NCBI RefSeq assembly: GCF_004022215.1
Contig: NZ_SAUZ01000003.1
Coordinates: 1 to 64,000, forward strand
Source of the DNA: Paenirhodobacter populi
GTDB lineage: Bacteria > Pseudomonadota > Alphaproteobacteria > Rhodobacterales > Rhodobacteraceae
Direction: 5' to 3'
Length of the DNA: 64,000 nt
This document shows, one piece after another, positions 1-8,338 of this stretch (positions are counted from its first letter, which is position 1; each line of letters begins with the position of its first letter). The position numbers and the translations under genes were made by a program. The notes under the pieces are model-generated. The model saw only the letters and a list, made by a program, of their open reading frames with translations. It did not search any database and was not told where the DNA came from.

Positions 1-106
<106 letters not shown>

Positions 107-180
107 TTCCTTCACGCCCCCGCGGCGTTGGTTCTGACGCGGTTCTGAACACGATCAGAGACCAACCGGCCGCGCGAACG

Positions 181-258
181 GACAGGGCGCAGGGGGCCAG
201 CCCCCTCTTGGCCTTCGGCCAATTCATCCCCCGGGATATTTATGGAAAGATGAAAGGC
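181..258 (+). repeat. Interspersed intergenic repeat, copy A (short form)
   Basis: Copy A joins a GC dyad block (AGGGGGCCAGCCCCCTC) to the block CCCCCGGGATATTTATGG followed by AAAGATGAAAG. Related copies are near 13407, 15221, 51391 and 52391. This copy lies directly outside the right end of the Mu-like prophage. The rest of 107-263 shows no gene. Confidence 0.75.
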
Positions 259-263
259 AGAAG

Positions 264-307
264 TGTTGTGTAAACAATTATCCCGTTGTGTAACCAATTC
301 TGCCGAT
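264..307. repeat. Mu-type right-end transposase sites
   Basis: Two direct copies of a 21-bp site, at 265-285 and 285-305, share 18 of 21 bases (GTTGTGTAA-CAATT-T-CCG). The first begins one base inside the terminal TG. The same core, CAACCAATTCTGCC, is found at the other end of the element, which identifies these as the binding sites for its transposase. Confidence 0.8.
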
Positions 308-371
308 ATTATCGCCCGGATTTAAGTGTCGTTACCTGTCGTCATGTGTCGTGAGGCGTCCCGAGGGCTGG

Positions 372-491
372 TTATCTGGCGCTGTTGACGGCGTTCTCCA
401 GCCACTCGCCGGGGGATATGTCGGTCAGGGACGCTTCCAAGGCATCGAAATCCTTCTTGATGGCGCGGTCGTTGATTTCGATGGTGATCAT
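372..491 (-). CDS. Small phage protein, 39 aa, unknown function
   Basis: This is a short reading frame close to the right end of the prophage. Its ATG at 491 has a good ribosome binding site (GGGAGAG, about 7 bases upstream). The product begins MITIEINDRAIKKDF and is acidic, with no membrane segment or known motif. In Mu the equivalent position holds genes outside the late operons, such as com and mom, but nothing here matches them. It is called on the ribosome site and the clean frame only. Confidence 0.45.
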   Translation of the reverse strand: MITIEINDRAIKKDFDALEASLTDISPGEWLENAVNSAR

Positions 492-833
492 GGCTATTCT
501 CTCCCTTGTAGGCGTGACACGGTAATATTCTCGCGGCCGTAGCACGGTCTTCGGATCGGAGCGCCATGCAGGGTTTCCGGGAAACCGGGTGCGGGGCCCT
601 GCCGCCTGCATTGAAACAGCCCTCTGAACGCTGTATGTTTCCCGAAAGGTTCTGCCGCAAACTCTCCCGGCATTGCTGAGGGGCACATGACCCCGAAGGT
701 TGACCAGGACTATACTTACTGGTCGGGGCGCATTGCGTCCTCGCGTTGGGGAGGGGAGCCACCGGGCAGAGCACGAAAGGTCGGTCAGGTGCGACCTCGC
801 CTTTATTGCCGCTGTATAGCCGCATTTCAGGGC
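492..833. other. Prophage stretch with no recognised gene
   Basis: These 342 bases lie between the Mor-like gene and the 39-codon gene. A 64-codon minus-strand frame (494-688) ends just before the 39-codon gene but has no recognisable content or strong ribosome site. The stretch may be residue of deleted late genes. Confidence 0.5.
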
Positions 834-1202
834 CTATCTTTCGACCGGAAACGGCCTTTCCCCACCCGAGAGCCAGTGGCGCACGGTGACGTCGCTCACG
901 CGGATCCAGCGGGCGATATCGGCGGTTGGGACGCCCTTCCATGCCAGAACCTCGGCAATCCAGCGATTCGCCAGGGGGACACGCGTTTTAACAACACAAA
1001 GACGATCCCCGAGTTCGGCAATCTTCTCGATACCGATCATGCTGGTGGCTGCCCCACCGCGACAACGGTCTTGGGGAAAATACAGCTCCGCGCCACCGAA
1101 TCGCAGGAAGAACTCGACGGCCAGATCGACGCCCAGAACCTCGACATAGGGCGCGAGTGCGGCGGGAGGCTTGGGGAAGGATGTGCCGGGGCTTTGTGAC
1201 AT
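834..1202 (-). CDS. Mor/C-like phage transcription activator
   Basis: The product is a 122-residue DNA-binding protein. The N-terminal half has an FGGAELYFP segment that fits the FGG-x-x-(I/V)Y-(I/V)P signature of the Mu Mor/C family. The C-terminal half is a helix-turn-helix (about residues 85-115, VPTADIARWIRVSDVTVRHW). In Mu, Mor activates the middle promoter that makes C, which then turns on late genes. The start is ATG 1202, preceded by AAGGA; the longer frame upstream has no such signal. In Mu, mor follows gp16 (gemA), whereas here it follows protease I. A generic phage helix-turn-helix protein is the alternative. Confidence 0.6.
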   Translation of the reverse strand: MSQSPGTSFPKPPAALAPYVEVLGVDLAVEFFLRFGGAELYFPQDRCRGGAATSMIGIEKIAELGDRLCVVKTRVPLANRWIAEVLAWKGVPTADIARWIRVSDVTVRHWLSGGERPFPVER

Positions 1203-1292
1203 GGGGTTCCTTGAAGGGCTGGATGCCACGAAAGCGCGGGAAGAACGCCTTCGGGGCATCGCTCGCGAGAGGCCACCGCTCCGCTCGCCTCG

Positions 1293-1318
1293 GGATCGGC
1301 CGTGGGACAGGCCGATCC
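1293..1318. other. Perfect 9-bp hairpin after protease gene
   Basis: GGATCGGCC (1293-1301) pairs with GGCCGATCC (1310-1318) just downstream of the protease I stop. No T-run follows on either strand, so it is not a standard intrinsic terminator. It may still slow transcription or protect the mRNA 3' end. Confidence 0.4.
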
Positions 1319-1324
1319 TGATGG

Positions 1325-2293
1325 TCAGGAACCGAGCTTGTCGGCTCCGATTCCAAGTTGGGCGCAGATTGCCGTTGCCTCGGCAGAGGCGACGAGCGGC
1401 TGAGGTTCGGGAACCTCCCAGGCGCCGCGCACCGAACGCAACAGATGGGCATAGGGCGCGGGCGACTTCGCGATATAATCGTCGAAGCTCGTCGGATCCT
1501 GCATGCATAGAGCCGTGGCCCAGCCGCGCATGGCGGGAGTGATATGCCCGTCCCGCAGCGCGGCCTCGACCCGGATACCCGCTTCCGCCTCGCGCATGGT
1601 CGCGATCCGGGCGTTGCGATCGGCCAGAAGCTCGCGCACGGCATCCACTGGCACGAAGCGGGCCGGATCGGGATGCTCCGCCGCCGTGGCCGATGCGGCG
1701 GGGTCTTTTCCGATGGTTTTCATGATCGCGGCGAGAATGGTTTCCGGGTCGCTGTCGGGCGGCAGGCCAAGGATCGACGCCAGCCGGGCCAGCATGGCCG
1801 GATCGGCAGCCTTGTCCTGTGCGAGGGGTGCAGGCATGTCGGGTTCCTCATGTGCAAGGGCGGTAAGCGTCAGATTGGGGTTGTGGACAAGGCCCGCCCC
1901 TTTGACCCGGACGATCCGGCGGCTTTCGGGCAGGTAGGCGAAGGACGGGCTGAGATAGCGATATTCGCGCCGCGCGATCATCTCCCGCGCGGTATCCGTC
2001 CATTCGACGCGACCCCACAGTCCGGTGTCATCCGCGCGCAGATCCTTCCAGCCCGCAGCCGGGACCGGACCATTGCGCTTTGCGTCCGGCGTGTCGTTCT
2101 GGTGTTCATAGTCGATCGGCAGATCGACACCGCGCTTGCGGAAATCGGCGATCACGTCGTTAGGTTCGGCCAGATCGAACCGGCGCCCGTCGCGCCCGAC
2201 CATCGGCCCGGGCGGAAACAGATGCACCCATTCCGGCGCTGCGCCGCCCGGGGCAAGGGCACGGTCACAGGTGGCGAAAGCAAGTCCCGTCAT
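1325..2293 (-). CDS. Mu-like prophage protease I / scaffold
   Basis: This 322-residue protein resembles Mu gpI, the prohead protease whose C-terminal part also acts as the scaffold. Family marks are the N-terminal WVHLFPPGP, the segment LPIDYEHQND, the WTDTAREMI stretch and REYRYLSPSFAY, and a charged alanine-rich scaffold-like tail. The length fits the family (Mu gpI is about 360), and no frameshift is seen. The ATG at 2293 lies 4 bases after the stop of the corrected T frame, which suggests coupled translation. In Mu the I gene precedes T; here the order is reversed on the same strand. Confidence 0.85.
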   Translation of the reverse strand: MTGLAFATCDRALAPGGAAPEWVHLFPPGPMVGRDGRRFDLAEPNDVIADFRKRGVDLPIDYEHQNDTPDAKRNGPVPAAGWKDLRADDTGLWGRVEWTDTAREMIARREYRYLSPSFAYLPESRRIVRVKGAGLVHNPNLTLTALAHEEPDMPAPLAQDKAADPAMLARLASILGLPPDSDPETILAAIMKTIGKDPAASATAAEHPDPARFVPVDAVRELLADRNARIATMREAEAGIRVEAALRDGHITPAMRGWATALCMQDPTSFDDYIAKSPAPYAHLLRSVRGAWEVPEPQPLVASAEATAICAQLGIGADKLGS

Positions 2294-2297
2294 GGCG

Positions 2298-3198
2298 TCA
2301 CGCGCTCAGATAGGGCGTGACGATCAGATCGGCAGTCTTCGACCAGACATTCGATGCCCCGACCTCGTTTTGTGTGGCGTTCAGGATCTGGAGCGCCTGC
2401 TCTTCAAGCGTCGGGGGCACGACCAGAACCGTGGGCGTCACGCCCAGAACCCGGCCCCCGGGCCGCGCGGAAGCCCTGCATCGCCGCCCTTGCCGCCGCG
2501 TAGTTCCCGGCCGTGAGCTCCGCTTTCGAGCCGAAAGCCAGCTGCCACAGGCCGAACCCGGCGTTCACCCGGGCGCGCACGCCATACAAATACTTGTCGA
2601 GCATGAATACGCGCTCGTCCGTAGCATCCGTGATGCCCTGAAATTCATAGGGCTCGCGCTCCTGCCAGATGATCGGGCGCACCGCACGCGAGGTGTCGAG
2701 CAGGAACCACGGCTCGCCGGTGCCCGCCTGCATGTTGCTGATTGTGACGGTGGTCGTGCCGGATTTGTCGAGCACGGGATGGTCGGTGTCGAAAAACGAC
2801 TGGCCATCGTAGCAAAGCGTGTCGAAGCCGGATTTCAGCAAGCCAAAGACAAGTTCATCGGGATGCCTGCGCGCCATCTGCCCCATCTCGGCGAACATCG
2901 GCTTGAAGATGCCGATACGGTCGTCGGAAATGGCGTTGCGGGGAACCTCGACCGTGCTTTCGAAAGTCAGGTTCTTGATGGTGAAGTCATGCGCGGACAG
3001 ACTCTTGATCTGTCGCGGGCCGATCCATTCCCGCATCTGGGGAAATTCGCCGATCCAGCCATAGGTTTCGTCGCGCGAGGCGCTCGGCACCACCATCGCG
3101 ACCTTGTCGTAATTGACGGGTGCGTTGATGGTGGCATCGGAATAGACGGCCTTGAAGCCCTTGAAGATGAGGTCGAGATTCTGGCTGTTGATAAGCAT
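2298..3198 (-). pseudogene. Mu major head protein T, frameshifted
   Basis: The frame from ATG 3198 (ribosome site AGGA) matches Mu gpT, the major capsid subunit: it starts MLINSQNLDLIFKGFKAVY and includes the usual KAELTAGNYAAARAAM segment. After MQGFRAARG the reading frame is lost and would stop at 2404. The expected ending (VLGVTPTVLVVPPTLEEQAL, then WSKTADLIVTPYLSA) continues in another frame to a stop at 2298-2300. The break lies near 2451-2465 in a G/C run; removing one base restores a 299-residue protein, close to the 305 of Mu. It is either a real pseudogene or a sequencing insertion. Confidence 0.85.
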
Positions 3199-3531
3199 CG
3201 GTGGTCCTGAGAATTGCGAAGCGAGGGTGGCATTCGCAATGCACTCTGACCGACAGGCCGATGCGGTTTCAGACACAACGTTTTGCGGGGAAGGCATCGG
3301 CGGCTCGGGCCCCACGCCAAACAGGCCACCAATTGCCCACTCAGCCTACCGGAAGGGTGCCATTCAGGCAAGAGTTGCGCGCGGATCGGCACCCCCAAAG
3401 CGGACTTTGAAAATTAACCACTTTTCCGGCGAAATTAAACATGGTCCCGGCTTGTCTGGTATCGAGGGAGCCGAAAAGAAAGATGCGCGTCAGCGGCCCG
3501 CTCCGTGGCTCTGGCGGCATGTCCGAAAAAT
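3199..3531. other. Prophage stretch without gene, upstream of T
   Basis: About 330 bases separate the terminator after gemA from the start of T. No coding frame with a credible start is visible on either strand. In a complete Mu-like phage this interval would hold mor, lysis, terminase and portal genes, so it marks the main deletion junction and may carry the promoter for the T-I transcript. Confidence 0.5.
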
Positions 3532-3566
3532 GGAAGGGGCGGCACCTCACGGCACCGCCCCCTTCC
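3527..3566 (-). terminator. Intrinsic terminator after gemA
   Basis: Read on the minus strand, a GC-rich hairpin (bases 3566-3532; arms CCGCCCCCTTCC and GGAAGGGGCGG on the plus strand) is followed by ATTTTTC. It sits just downstream of the gemA stop at 3581 and should end the early transcript. Confidence 0.7.
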
Positions 3567-3580
3567 GCCGCATCAAGGCA

Positions 3581-4000
3581 TCATGCCGCAGATCGCTGCC
3601 GCTGTTTCATCGCCTTCAGGGCGGTGATCAGCTTGCGCGCCGTCTTCATGTCCACGAAGCGCAGGCTCGACAGGCGGAAGCTGTTCAGCAGCCATTTGTT
3701 CAGTTCCTGTTCCCCGGCCGCGCCGCGCGTGTATTCGCGCCACAGGCAGCGGATCAGCTCAAGCTGGGCGAATGTCGCCATGCCGGGCCGGTTGCCATAG
3801 GACGGACCTTCCGCGAGCAGCGGGCGGAAGCCGCGCCACTCGAAGAATCCCATGACGGCCTCGAAGCCGTCCTGGTCGAGATCGACCGAGCTTTCCACCC
3901 CGGCCAGATGCACGAGGCAGGAGCGGTATTCGTTGTCGGTCAGCCCGAGCTTGCCCTTGGCGAGGTGAAGGATAGCCTTCTGGCGGTTGCTGATCGTCAT
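3581..4000 (-). CDS. gemA: Mu gp16/GemA-like regulatory protein
   Basis: This 139-residue protein of the DUF1018/GemA family corresponds to Mu gp16. The N-terminus NRQKAILHLAKGKLGLTDNE and the C-terminal SSLRFVDMKTARKLITALK are typical of the family, whose members modulate host gene expression and DNA topology after induction in Mu. It overlaps the upstream gene by 4 bases (stop at 3997) and closes the early operon ahead of a terminator. The frame is intact. Confidence 0.82.
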   Translation of the reverse strand: MTISNRQKAILHLAKGKLGLTDNEYRSCLVHLAGVESSVDLDQDGFEAVMGFFEWRGFRPLLAEGPSYGNRPGMATFAQLELIRCLWREYTRGAAGEQELNKWLLNSFRLSSLRFVDMKTARKLITALKAMKQRQRSAA

Positions 4001-4398
4001 GCGGCATCCTCTTCGGTGGCGTCGCGAATGGCGACATCCAATTGATCGAGGACGAGGATTTCCTTATCCTGCATGCTCTGCATTGCGCGGGCACTCAGGC
4101 GCATCACGGAGTTGACCCAAGGCTGATCCAGATCATCAGCATAGGCCAGTTCATGAAGGACATTCCTGACATCGCTCAACATCTCGATGACATCGGGAAT
4201 CGCGGTGTCGATGGTGCTCCATGCTCCGGCGGTCATGGTGATGGTCCGGGCCGATTTCTGCGCGAGCCCCTCGGCCGTTGCTGCCATCTCGACTTTGATC
4301 TGTTCCGCCGTCTTACCGGGAATATAGATAGCCTTGCCTTCCGCGGCCATTTTCCACTTCCACTCATGATCAGACAAACGTGCGTCGGAATCGGCCAT
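3997..4398 (-). CDS. Prophage early protein, unknown function
   Basis: The product is 133 residues, hydrophilic, and begins MADSDARLSDHEWKWKMAAEG. It has no transmembrane segment or recognised motif. It overlaps gemA by 4 bases and touches the upstream gene end to start (base 4398 is shared), so it belongs to the early operon. Mu carries several small semi-essential early genes between B and gp16 in the same position. I cannot assign a role. Confidence 0.6.
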   Translation of the reverse strand: MADSDARLSDHEWKWKMAAEGKAIYIPGKTAEQIKVEMAATAEGLAQKSARTITMTAGAWSTIDTAIPDVIEMLSDVRNVLHELAYADDLDQPWVNSVMRLSARAMQSMQDKEILVLDQLDVAIRDATEEDAA

Positions 4399-4745
4399 CA
4401 GTTCATCCTCCGGTTTTCGGGGTTCTGCCCAACGAAGATCGCGCGGCCGATCAGTTCCCGGCAGCGGTCATGAAGCTCGCGCGCTGTGCGGGACGGCGAC
4501 AGGAGCTGGTCGAGCGTCTTTGCGATCTCAGCGACTTGCGCCGCCGGGTCCTGCTTCGTCTCGATCACCTGTTTCAGCGTCGCGAGGCATTTCACGCTGA
4601 AGGTCAGGAACTCGGACACGTCGTTCATGCCTTGGCCGAGTTCGAGCCTCTCCGCCTCCGACAAAGGAACGATCATGAGATCGCGACCATCGAATATAAG
4701 AGCTTTTCCATCCTCGAGCGGGAATACCACCATGATCTCGCGCAT
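4398..4745 (-). CDS. Prophage early protein, unknown function
   Basis: The product is 115 residues from ATG 4745, whose first base is the last base of the MuB stop (TGATG). The GTG one codon earlier is possible but less likely. The N-terminal half is beta-rich (REIMVVFPLEDGKALIFDG) and the C-terminal half is predicted helical. No family is recognised. The position directly after B matches the small early genes of Mu. Confidence 0.6.
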   Translation of the reverse strand: MREIMVVFPLEDGKALIFDGRDLMIVPLSEAERLELGQGMNDVSEFLTFSVKCLATLKQVIETKQDPAAQVAEIAKTLDQLLSPSRTARELHDRCRELIGRAIFVGQNPENRRMN

Positions 4746-5507
4746 CACTTGCCCCCCATCAGCTTGATCGCCTGCCGCAGATGGCCGGGCGTCACCGGGC
4801 TGTCGCCAGCAAACAGACGGCTCGGGCGGGCGGCTACGTCCTGCGCGCGCAGGTTCCCGGCATCGACGCCGAAGCCTGCCACAATGATCTGAAGCTCCGG
4901 TGCATCCGGAAAAAGGAAGCTGGCGAAGGCCGCATGCTCTGCCTGCGAAGGGCGCGGTAGGGCGATGTTGTGCGTGACACGCGTCAGCAGCGGACGGAAG
5001 CCCGCAACCCGGATATTGCCGCCCTTTCCAATGAACAGATCATTACCGACCAGCATGCAGCCGAAGGCCGGGCCGGTGCTGAGCCCGAGGCGGGCATTGG
5101 TGCCGCGATCCCAGAGCGACCGGATGGTTTCGAGCACAGCGGGCTTAAGTTCCTGCGCCTCGTCCACCATGAAAATTACACGCGGTCCATAGCTGCGGAA
5201 CGGATAGCCCGACAGCAGGTCAAAGAGCGCATCCACGCTGTCTGAGGTCGAGTTCGTCTCCATCCGAAACTGCGACAGCACCGCGCGGGTGAAAGCGCTG
5301 ATCGAGCCGCCATTCGCGGGCGAGATCGTCACGCGCACCACGGTACCGCCCGAAGCCCTCGATCTCCGCCTCAATCTTGTTCAGGGCAAAGGTCTTGCCG
5401 ATGCCCGCGGGCCCGCGCAACAGCGCCAGACCGGCACCGGCCAGAACCTGGTCCGCCACCATACGGACCATTGATCCCACGCCCGTCTCGATGTTAGGTT
5501 TCTCCAT
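4745..5507 (-). pseudogene. Mu B target-DNA activator ATPase, frameshifted
   Basis: The reading frame from ATG 5507 (AAGGG upstream) contains the Walker A motif GPAGIGKT of the Mu B/AAA family and then loses frame after IEAEIEGFG. The rest continues in another frame from about 5345 to a stop at 4745, with a Walker B segment VIFMVDEAQE and the C-terminal domain. Removing one G from the GGGCGG run near 5345-5352 rejoins them into a protein of 253 residues. MuB binds target DNA, delivers it to MuA and stimulates the transposase. As read, only a Walker A fragment and a separate headless C-terminal piece could be made. Confidence 0.85.
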
Positions 5508-5549
5508 GTGTGACACCCTTTTCTCAATGGTCACGTTACACGAGGGGGG

Positions 5550-7073
5550 TCAGCGGTAGCCGCCGCTGGCCCCTCGCCTTGTATCCCCGCAGATCGCGAG
5601 GAATTCTTCCAGATCGGCCCGCCGCCGCGCGTCCTCTACGGCTTCCAGTTCCGCAACGCCCGAAGGCTGGCTCGTTTTGTCGATGGCCCATGTCCAGAAC
5701 TCCGGGGCGGGCGCGTTGGGTGCAATCTTGTCCACCGCACCCTTCTGAAGTTCGAAGGTCGAGATGTCGGGGTCGATCTGCACTTCCAGCTTTTTGATCG
5801 CGTCTAGGCGCCCCTTTTCCAGCCGGGCCTGAAGTCGGGCACCCTCCCTGTCCCCATGATCGAATTCAGGAAGGGGTTCTGCCCAGCCAAGTGCCTTTCC
5901 GGCATGACGGACGAACACGCGATCACATCGTTTCCGCAGGGGAATGAGGATTTCCACCGGCTCTTTGATCGGCAGATCGTCGATCGCGGGCGTATGCCAT
6001 TGCCGGTTATCGTAGCGGATCGTGCCCTGCTGGATCGTCCGGCTGTCGGAGCGGCTGAAGATCAGATCGAAGGATTCTTCGCTCGGCACACGGGCAACGA
6101 AGCCGGTATCCGCGATCTTCCGTTCCAGCATGTCGAGCGGTGACACCCCGGCCAGACGACCGCCCTGTGCGCGGCTTTTGTAGATGGCGACAGCCGCAAG
6201 AATATCGGCTTCCAGTGCCTCCAGACCTTTGGCGTAGGGCTGAACAACCTGTCCTTTATTCTGGGTTTTCTTGTCCGTCCGATCCCCGCCAATCCATCCG
6301 GGCAGTCCTTTGAAGATGCCTGCCAAGATATTGAAATACCCTTCGATTTCGCCCTTGGACGTGGGCGAATAGGGTTTGGCGAGGGTAACGCCGAACTGCA
6401 TCTCCGCAAGGTTGGCAAGCCGGACCATGGCCGAAGCCAAGGCGTCGTATTCCGAACCGTTGTCCAGGTAGTAGTTCAGCGGGATGCCGCCGTGCGGGCA
6501 GAAGGCCACCTGCGACAGCGATTCAGCTACATCCGTCTGCGTGATGCCTTTACCCTTCGACAGGAAGACGGGCGTCACCCAGACGAACAGGCTGGACGTG
6601 TCCAGCCAGGCGATGAGCCGGACCCTGATCGTTTCCTTCCCCGTAGCCCGAGTGGAAACGCCCTCACAAATCAGTTCCAAGCGATCCGAGGCCAGAGCCT
6701 CCGTCACCAGCATGTCAACATAGTGGACATCGCCGATCAGGAGGCCCATCGGCGTGTCGTGAAGCTTTCGGCGGATGCGCGGCACGGCCTTGTCCTGCCA
6801 CGCCTTGTGATCCTTGTCGCGCATATGCACGAGCCGGAACCGCCCCAGATCGAGCCGAGCCGACCATTTCGCGTTGAGCTTGCAGATGGCTTTCAGCCTC
6901 GCAGCGGGAAGTTGTGATCCGGCGGAAACGCAATACTTTTCAAGGTATAGGCTGCAAAGACGGATGATCTCCCGCTCGGAGGTGCCGTCATTCGCGGCCA
7001 TGCTCTGGGCCTCACGCGTGATGCGGGCAGCAATCTCGGCCTTTGCATCATCGGCAAGGTCAATGGTCCGCAT
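5550..7073 (-). CDS. Mu A transposase, catalytic and C-terminal part
   Basis: This 507-residue frame carries the DDE integrase core: the first Asp in LLIGDVHYVDM, the second in YLDNGSEYD, and the Glu in SKGEIEGYF. A beta-barrel region follows (ITYD-type segment GTIRYDNRQWHTP), then a C-terminal tail for MuB contact. MuA is normally one protein of about 660 residues that binds the phage ends and catalyses strand transfer. The DNA-binding part lies in the overlapping frame at 7060-7641. Removing one base near 7066-7072 fuses the two into about 696 residues, so this is probably a frameshifted gene. A separate ATG at 7073 exists but lacks a clear ribosome site. Confidence 0.8.
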   Translation of the reverse strand: MRTIDLADDAKAEIAARITREAQSMAANDGTSEREIIRLCSLYLEKYCVSAGSQLPAARLKAICKLNAKWSARLDLGRFRLVHMRDKDHKAWQDKAVPRIRRKLHDTPMGLLIGDVHYVDMLVTEALASDRLELICEGVSTRATGKETIRVRLIAWLDTSSLFVWVTPVFLSKGKGITQTDVAESLSQVAFCPHGGIPLNYYLDNGSEYDALASAMVRLANLAEMQFGVTLAKPYSPTSKGEIEGYFNILAGIFKGLPGWIGGDRTDKKTQNKGQVVQPYAKGLEALEADILAAVAIYKSRAQGGRLAGVSPLDMLERKIADTGFVARVPSEESFDLIFSRSDSRTIQQGTIRYDNRQWHTPAIDDLPIKEPVEILIPLRKRCDRVFVRHAGKALGWAEPLPEFDHGDREGARLQARLEKGRLDAIKKLEVQIDPDISTFELQKGAVDKIAPNAPAPEFWTWAIDKTSQPSGVAELEAVEDARRRADLEEFLAICGDTRRGASGGYR

Positions 7074-7641
7074 CCCAAAGCCGCGTCATCAGCACACGAG
7101 CAACACCGCGATCCGTCCGGAGGGATGGCAACAGACCGGCCAGCCCCTTCCGCTCGAAAAGGGCGATCCAGTCGCGAATGGCCCCATAGGAGAACTGGCG
7201 GGGACCGCCGGGATAGTCATGGTGTCGGGCCGTAGCTTCGCGGATGAGATCGCCACGGGCGGTTGTGCCCTTCTGCGCCAGAAGGAGCGGCTGGATAATC
7301 ACCCAGCGGGCTTGCTGTTCCTCGATCTGCCAGCCCTCAATGGAGGAGTTAACGGGCGTTTCAAGCGTGTTTTCTGCGGCTTCAGCCGTGGCGGGCAGCA
7401 GCAACGCCTGCAGCTCGGGATCGCAATGTTCGACTGCGAGGCCCCAAACCGACCCGCCGTTCCCGCCACGCTGGCCGGGGATCTCGACAATCGGAAGATT
7501 GTGGCCACGCCAACGGCGGCCAGATACGGCGTTCCTAAATGCCAGTCTCGCCGCCTGCGGCGTAATCTCAAGGGACTGCGCGAATGCATCAGCAGAGATG
7601 CACACGCCTGTGGGACCATTACTGACAGAAGCAAGAGCCAT
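7060..7641 (-). CDS. Mu A transposase, N-terminal DNA-binding part
   Basis: This frame encodes 193 residues from ATG 7641. The WRGHNLPIVEIPGQRGG segment resembles the Mu-type N-terminal domain that reads the enhancer/operator. A later region (FSYGAIRDWIALFERKGLAGLL) fits the I-beta/I-gamma domains that bind the phage ends. It runs 14 bases into the catalytic frame and ends LWDADH, where a full-length homologue would continue into RTIDLADDA. It is therefore half of a frameshifted transposase gene. It is first in the leftward early operon, opposite the repressor. Confidence 0.75.
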   Translation of the reverse strand: MALASVSNGPTGVCISADAFAQSLEITPQAARLAFRNAVSGRRWRGHNLPIVEIPGQRGGNGGSVWGLAVEHCDPELQALLLPATAEAAENTLETPVNSSIEGWQIEEQQARWVIIQPLLLAQKGTTARGDLIREATARHHDYPGGPRQFSYGAIRDWIALFERKGLAGLLPSLRTDRGVARVLMTRLWDADH

Positions 7642-7696
7642 CCAAACCTAAGGCGTGTTGAACAAAACGCCTTCCTCATGTATCCTTCTTGAGGAA

Positions 7697-7716
7697 TACC
7701 GTAAAAATATACGGTA
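7697..7716. promoter_or_regulatory. Candidate repressor operator
   Basis: A perfect inverted repeat, TACCGTA (7697-7703) and TACGGTA (7710-7716) with a 6-bp spacer, lies between the divergent transposase and repressor genes. In Mu this interval holds the operators that double as the transpositional enhancer. A single copy is seen. Confidence 0.6.
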
Positions 7717-7742
7717 ATCAATACATAGATGTGGGTTTACTC

Positions 7743-8249
7743 ATGCCGCAAGAGAATGTGACTTTCGAGACGCTGGACCTATCCGATAGGCTGCGGTTCC
7801 TGATGGTGTCCTACAAGCTCTCAGTGTCGGAGATGGCTGATGCTGCCGGGGTATCGAAGAGCGCCATGGAGAAGTATTTGGCAGGGCCAAGCTCTCCGCG
7901 GGCGACCTCTATCGTAGCGCTTTGTGTAAACCTTGGAATCAACGCTGAATGGCTTCTCTTCGGGCAAGCCGACGAGGACCTCACGAGGGTGCGAGACTTT
8001 GCACTGGATGCGTTCATGAACCTGATTGAGGATTTGGTAGAGACCCAGAGTCGAGATGATCAGCGCATAAGCCTGTCTGATCCGCACCAGCGGGCTTTGG
8101 CTCTTTCGTTAGCCTCTGACCGCGCGCAGGAACTTCAAAGCGCCATCGCCAATGATAGAGTGCGCACCCGTCAGCAGCGGGCCAGCGGCATCCGCGTTGC
8201 GACTATCGGTCCGTTCCCACTCAGAACCAGCACGTCAGAGACGCCATAG
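7743..8249 (+). CDS. Phage repressor, helix-turn-helix
   Basis: The product is 168 residues from ATG 7743. An XRE-like helix-turn-helix lies at about residues 15-60 (LSVSEMADAAGVSKSAMEKYLAG), and a helical C-terminal half (FMNLIEDLVE onward) is probably for dimerisation. It is the only plus-strand gene of the prophage and sits at the left end facing away from A, exactly as the Mu c gene does. It should silence the early promoter. A TTG 54 bases upstream is in frame but lies within the operator region, so the ATG is preferred. The Mu c repressor itself uses a different fold, so this is an analogue rather than an orthologue. No ner-like gene is seen. Confidence 0.75.
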   Translation: MPQENVTFETLDLSDRLRFLMVSYKLSVSEMADAAGVSKSAMEKYLAGPSSPRATSIVALCVNLGINAEWLLFGQADEDLTRVRDFALDAFMNLIEDLVETQSRDDQRISLSDPHQRALALSLASDRAQELQSAIANDRVRTRQQRASGIRVATIGPFPLRTSTSETP

Positions 8250-8338
8250 ACGTTTCTCAATAGCTTTCGCAATTGCGTCAATACCTGTGTCAACACTGGC
8301 CCGTTTGAACAAAATCAATGGCTTATAGCACGGCAGCG

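Noticed and set aside
494-688. Com-like zinc-finger gene near the prophage right end
   Set aside because: The frame has scattered cysteines but not the paired Cys pattern of Mu Com in one frame, and the ribosome site is weak.
698-715. TTGACC and TATACT as a promoter
   Set aside because: The two hexamers are only about 5 bases apart, far from the 16-18 bp needed.
687-1199. 170-codon plus-strand frame in the prophage
   Set aside because: It is antisense to the Mor-like gene and its protein resembles nothing.
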